In this document: positions 62,718 through 64,000 of the stretch, in pieces
Position numbering within the stretch: the first letter of the stretch is position 1
How the letters are laid out: every line of letters begins with the position of its first letter
NCBI GenBank assembly: GCA_026196575.1
Contig: JAPHSX010000001.1
Coordinates: forward strand, 1 to 64,000
From: Gammaproteobacteria bacterium
GTDB taxonomy: Bacteria > Pseudomonadota > Gammaproteobacteria > Thiohalomonadales > Thiohalomonadaceae
Length of the DNA: 64,000 bases
Reading direction: 5' to 3'
Notes under the pieces: generated by a model
Told to the model about the DNA's origin: nothing
Database searches by the model: none
What the model saw: only the letters and a program-made list of their open reading frames with translations
Made by a program: the position numbers and the translations under genes

Positions 62718-64000
62718 ATGTCGAGCATGACCCCCAAAGAGATCGTCCAGGAGCTGGACAAGCACATCATCGGCCAGGCCAACGCCAAGCGGGCGGTGGC
62801 CATCGCCCTGCGCAACCGCTGGCGTCGTAGCCAGGTGGATGCGGCGCTGCGCCACGAGATCACGCCGAAGAATATTCTGATGATCGGCCCCACCGGGGTG
62901 GGCAAGACCGAGATCGCCCGCCGTCTGGCGAAGCTGGCCAACGCCCCCTTTATCAAGGTGGAGGCGACCAAGTTCACCGAGGTGGGGTATGTGGGGCGCG
63001 ATGTGGAGTCGATCATCCGCGATCTGATGGATATCGCCATCAAGCTGGTGCGCGAGGAGGAGACCAAGAAGGTGCGCCACCGTGCCTTTGAGGCGGCGGA
63101 GGAGCGCATCCTCGATATCCTGCTGCCGCCGGCGCGCTCGGGCGGCTTTGGCGAGGAGGAGCCACGGCGCAGCGAGGAGGCGTCGGGCACCCGGCAGAAG
63201 TTTCGCAAGAAGCTGCGCGAGGGGGATCTGGATGACAAGGAGATCGAGATCGAGGTGAGCGCCTCCCCCATCGGGGTGGAGATCATGGCGCCGCCGGGGA
63301 TGGAGGAGATGACCTCGCAGCTACAGGGGTTGTTCCAGAATATGGGCAGCCAGAAAAAGAAGCGCAGCAAGGTGCGCATCCGCGAGGCGATGAAGCAGCT
63401 CACCGAGGAGGAGGCGGCGCGGCTGGTGAATGAGGAGGAGATCAAGTCACGCGCCCTTAACGCGGTGGAGCAGAACGGCATTGTCTTTCTCGATGAGATG
63501 GACAAGATCACCAGCCGCTCCGAGGGCAAGGGGCCGGAGGTCTCGCGCGAGGGGGTGCAGCGCGACCTGCTGCCGCTGGTGGAGGGGAGCACGGTTTCGA
63601 CCAAGTACGGCATGGTGAAGACCGATCACATCCTGTTTATCGCCTCCGGCGCCTTTCACCTCTCCAAACCCTCGGACCTCATCCCGGAGCTGCAGGGGCG
63701 GCTGCCGATTCGCGTCGAGCTGGAGGCGCTGGGGGTGGAGGAGTTCCAGCGCATCCTCACCGAGCCAGACGCCTCGCTCACCGAGCAGTACCAGGCGCTG
63801 CTCGCCACCGAGGGAGTCGCCATCGACTTCACCCCGGAGGGGATCACCCGTCTGGCGGAGATCGCCTGTCAGGTCAACGAGAAGACCGAGAATATCGGCG
63901 CCCGGCGCCTGCACACGGTGATGGAGCGGCTGCTGGAGGGCCTCTCCTACGAGGCGACTGATATGGGTGGTCAGGCCATTAGCGTCGATGCCGCCTACGT
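62718..64000 (+). CDS. hslU: HslU (ClpY) ATPase subunit, 3'-truncated by window edge
   Basis: The first ~427 residues are present, no stop reached. AAA+ unfoldase: [20 protein letters not shown], Walker [12 protein letters not shown], pore loop [10 protein letters not shown], an acidic I domain (about 110-240), Walker [10 protein letters not shown], sensor IFIASGAFH-like [16 protein letters not shown]. Begins 6 bp after hslV. Nearly complete (family ~440-450 residues). Confidence 0.96.
   Translation, partial: MSSMTPKEIVQELDKHIIGQANAKRAVAIALRNRWRRSQVDAALRHEITPKNILMIGPTGVGKTEIARRLAKLANAPFIKVEATKFTEVGYVGRDVESIIRDLMDIAIKLVREEETKKVRHRAFEAAEERILDILLPPARSGGFGEEEPRRSEEASGTRQKFRKKLREGDLDDKEIEIEVSASPIGVEIMAPPGMEEMTSQLQGLFQNMGSQKKKRSKVRIREAMKQLTEEEAARLVNEEEIKSRALNAVEQNGIVFLDEMDKITSRSEGKGPEVSREGVQRDLLPLVEGSTVSTKYGMVKTDHILFIASGAFHLSKPSDLIPELQGRLPIRVELEALGVEEFQRILTEPDASLTEQYQALLATEGVAIDFTPEGITRLAEIACQVNEKTENIGARRLHTVMERLLEGLSYEATDMGGQAISVDAAY

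Overview
The window is a GC-rich, densely packed chromosomal segment from a gammaproteobacterium. This is shown by the gph-trpE pair, a hisBHAF-(orf)-hisIE-hinT-tatABC operon, a four-cysteine FNR, R32-type EF-P with EarP, hslVU, the divergent tesA/ybbA pair and UPF0149. A complete ectABC-ask operon with its MarR regulator points to a halotolerant or marine species. NnrS and FNR fit a facultative or denitrifying life. A Chromatiales-like sulfur-oxidiser lineage is my guess from gene order and repeat style; no marker in the window proves it.

Layout. 1-2088: end of gph, a strongly structured leader and trpE. 2089-8990: an accessory, more AT-rich stretch holding an IS30 transposase remnant, a GNAT-nitrilase fusion, a MarR-controlled membrane gene pair (one broken) and an MBL hydrolase/cytochrome b561/LysR group. 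Copies of one ~37-bp dispersed repeat separate these modules. 8992-15647: fnr, then the his operon running into hinT and tatABC. 15666-19825: an RND efflux pump with its lipoprotein adaptor. 20037-24922: an orphan PhnD-like binding protein, a DUF2845-like protein, then a DUF211 / VIT1-CCC1-like / P-type ATPase operon that looks like an uncharacterised divalent-cation system. 24959-34671: PilO-like protein, tesA, ybbA-ybbP, an outer-membrane barrel, a thioesterase, an HI0933-family flavoprotein and a row of small metal- or nucleic-acid-related proteins. 34703-41363: ectoine operon ectA-ectB-ectC-ask followed by an overlapping TPR membrane protein and an SSS symporter, with divergent ectR and a palindromic operator over the ectA promoter.

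41557-57453: small Lys-rich protein, CvfB, HbpS-like protein, efp-earP plus a membrane-anchored methyltransferase, potABCD-type polyamine transporter, glycogen phosphorylase, UPF0149, ppnN, a zinc-ribbon membrane metalloprotease candidate, and murI. 57523-62159: the repeat-rich part, with a 146-bp MITE that supplies the stop codon of nnrS, a cluster of paired REP units, a MOSC protein, and two minus-strand ORFs flanked by integron-type attC sites, one encoding an RX4HXY HEPN protein. 62160-end: hslV and the start of hslU.

No rRNA, tRNA, CRISPR array or prophage was seen. The best candidates for something undescribed are the DUF211-VIT-ATPase operon, the orphan attC cassettes with a HEPN protein inside inverted repeats, the TPR-SSS extension of the ectoine operon, the repeat-bounded modules at 2.5-8.8 kb, and the overlapping hairpins in front of trpE. 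Everything is read by eye; homology statements come from motif recognition, not from searches.
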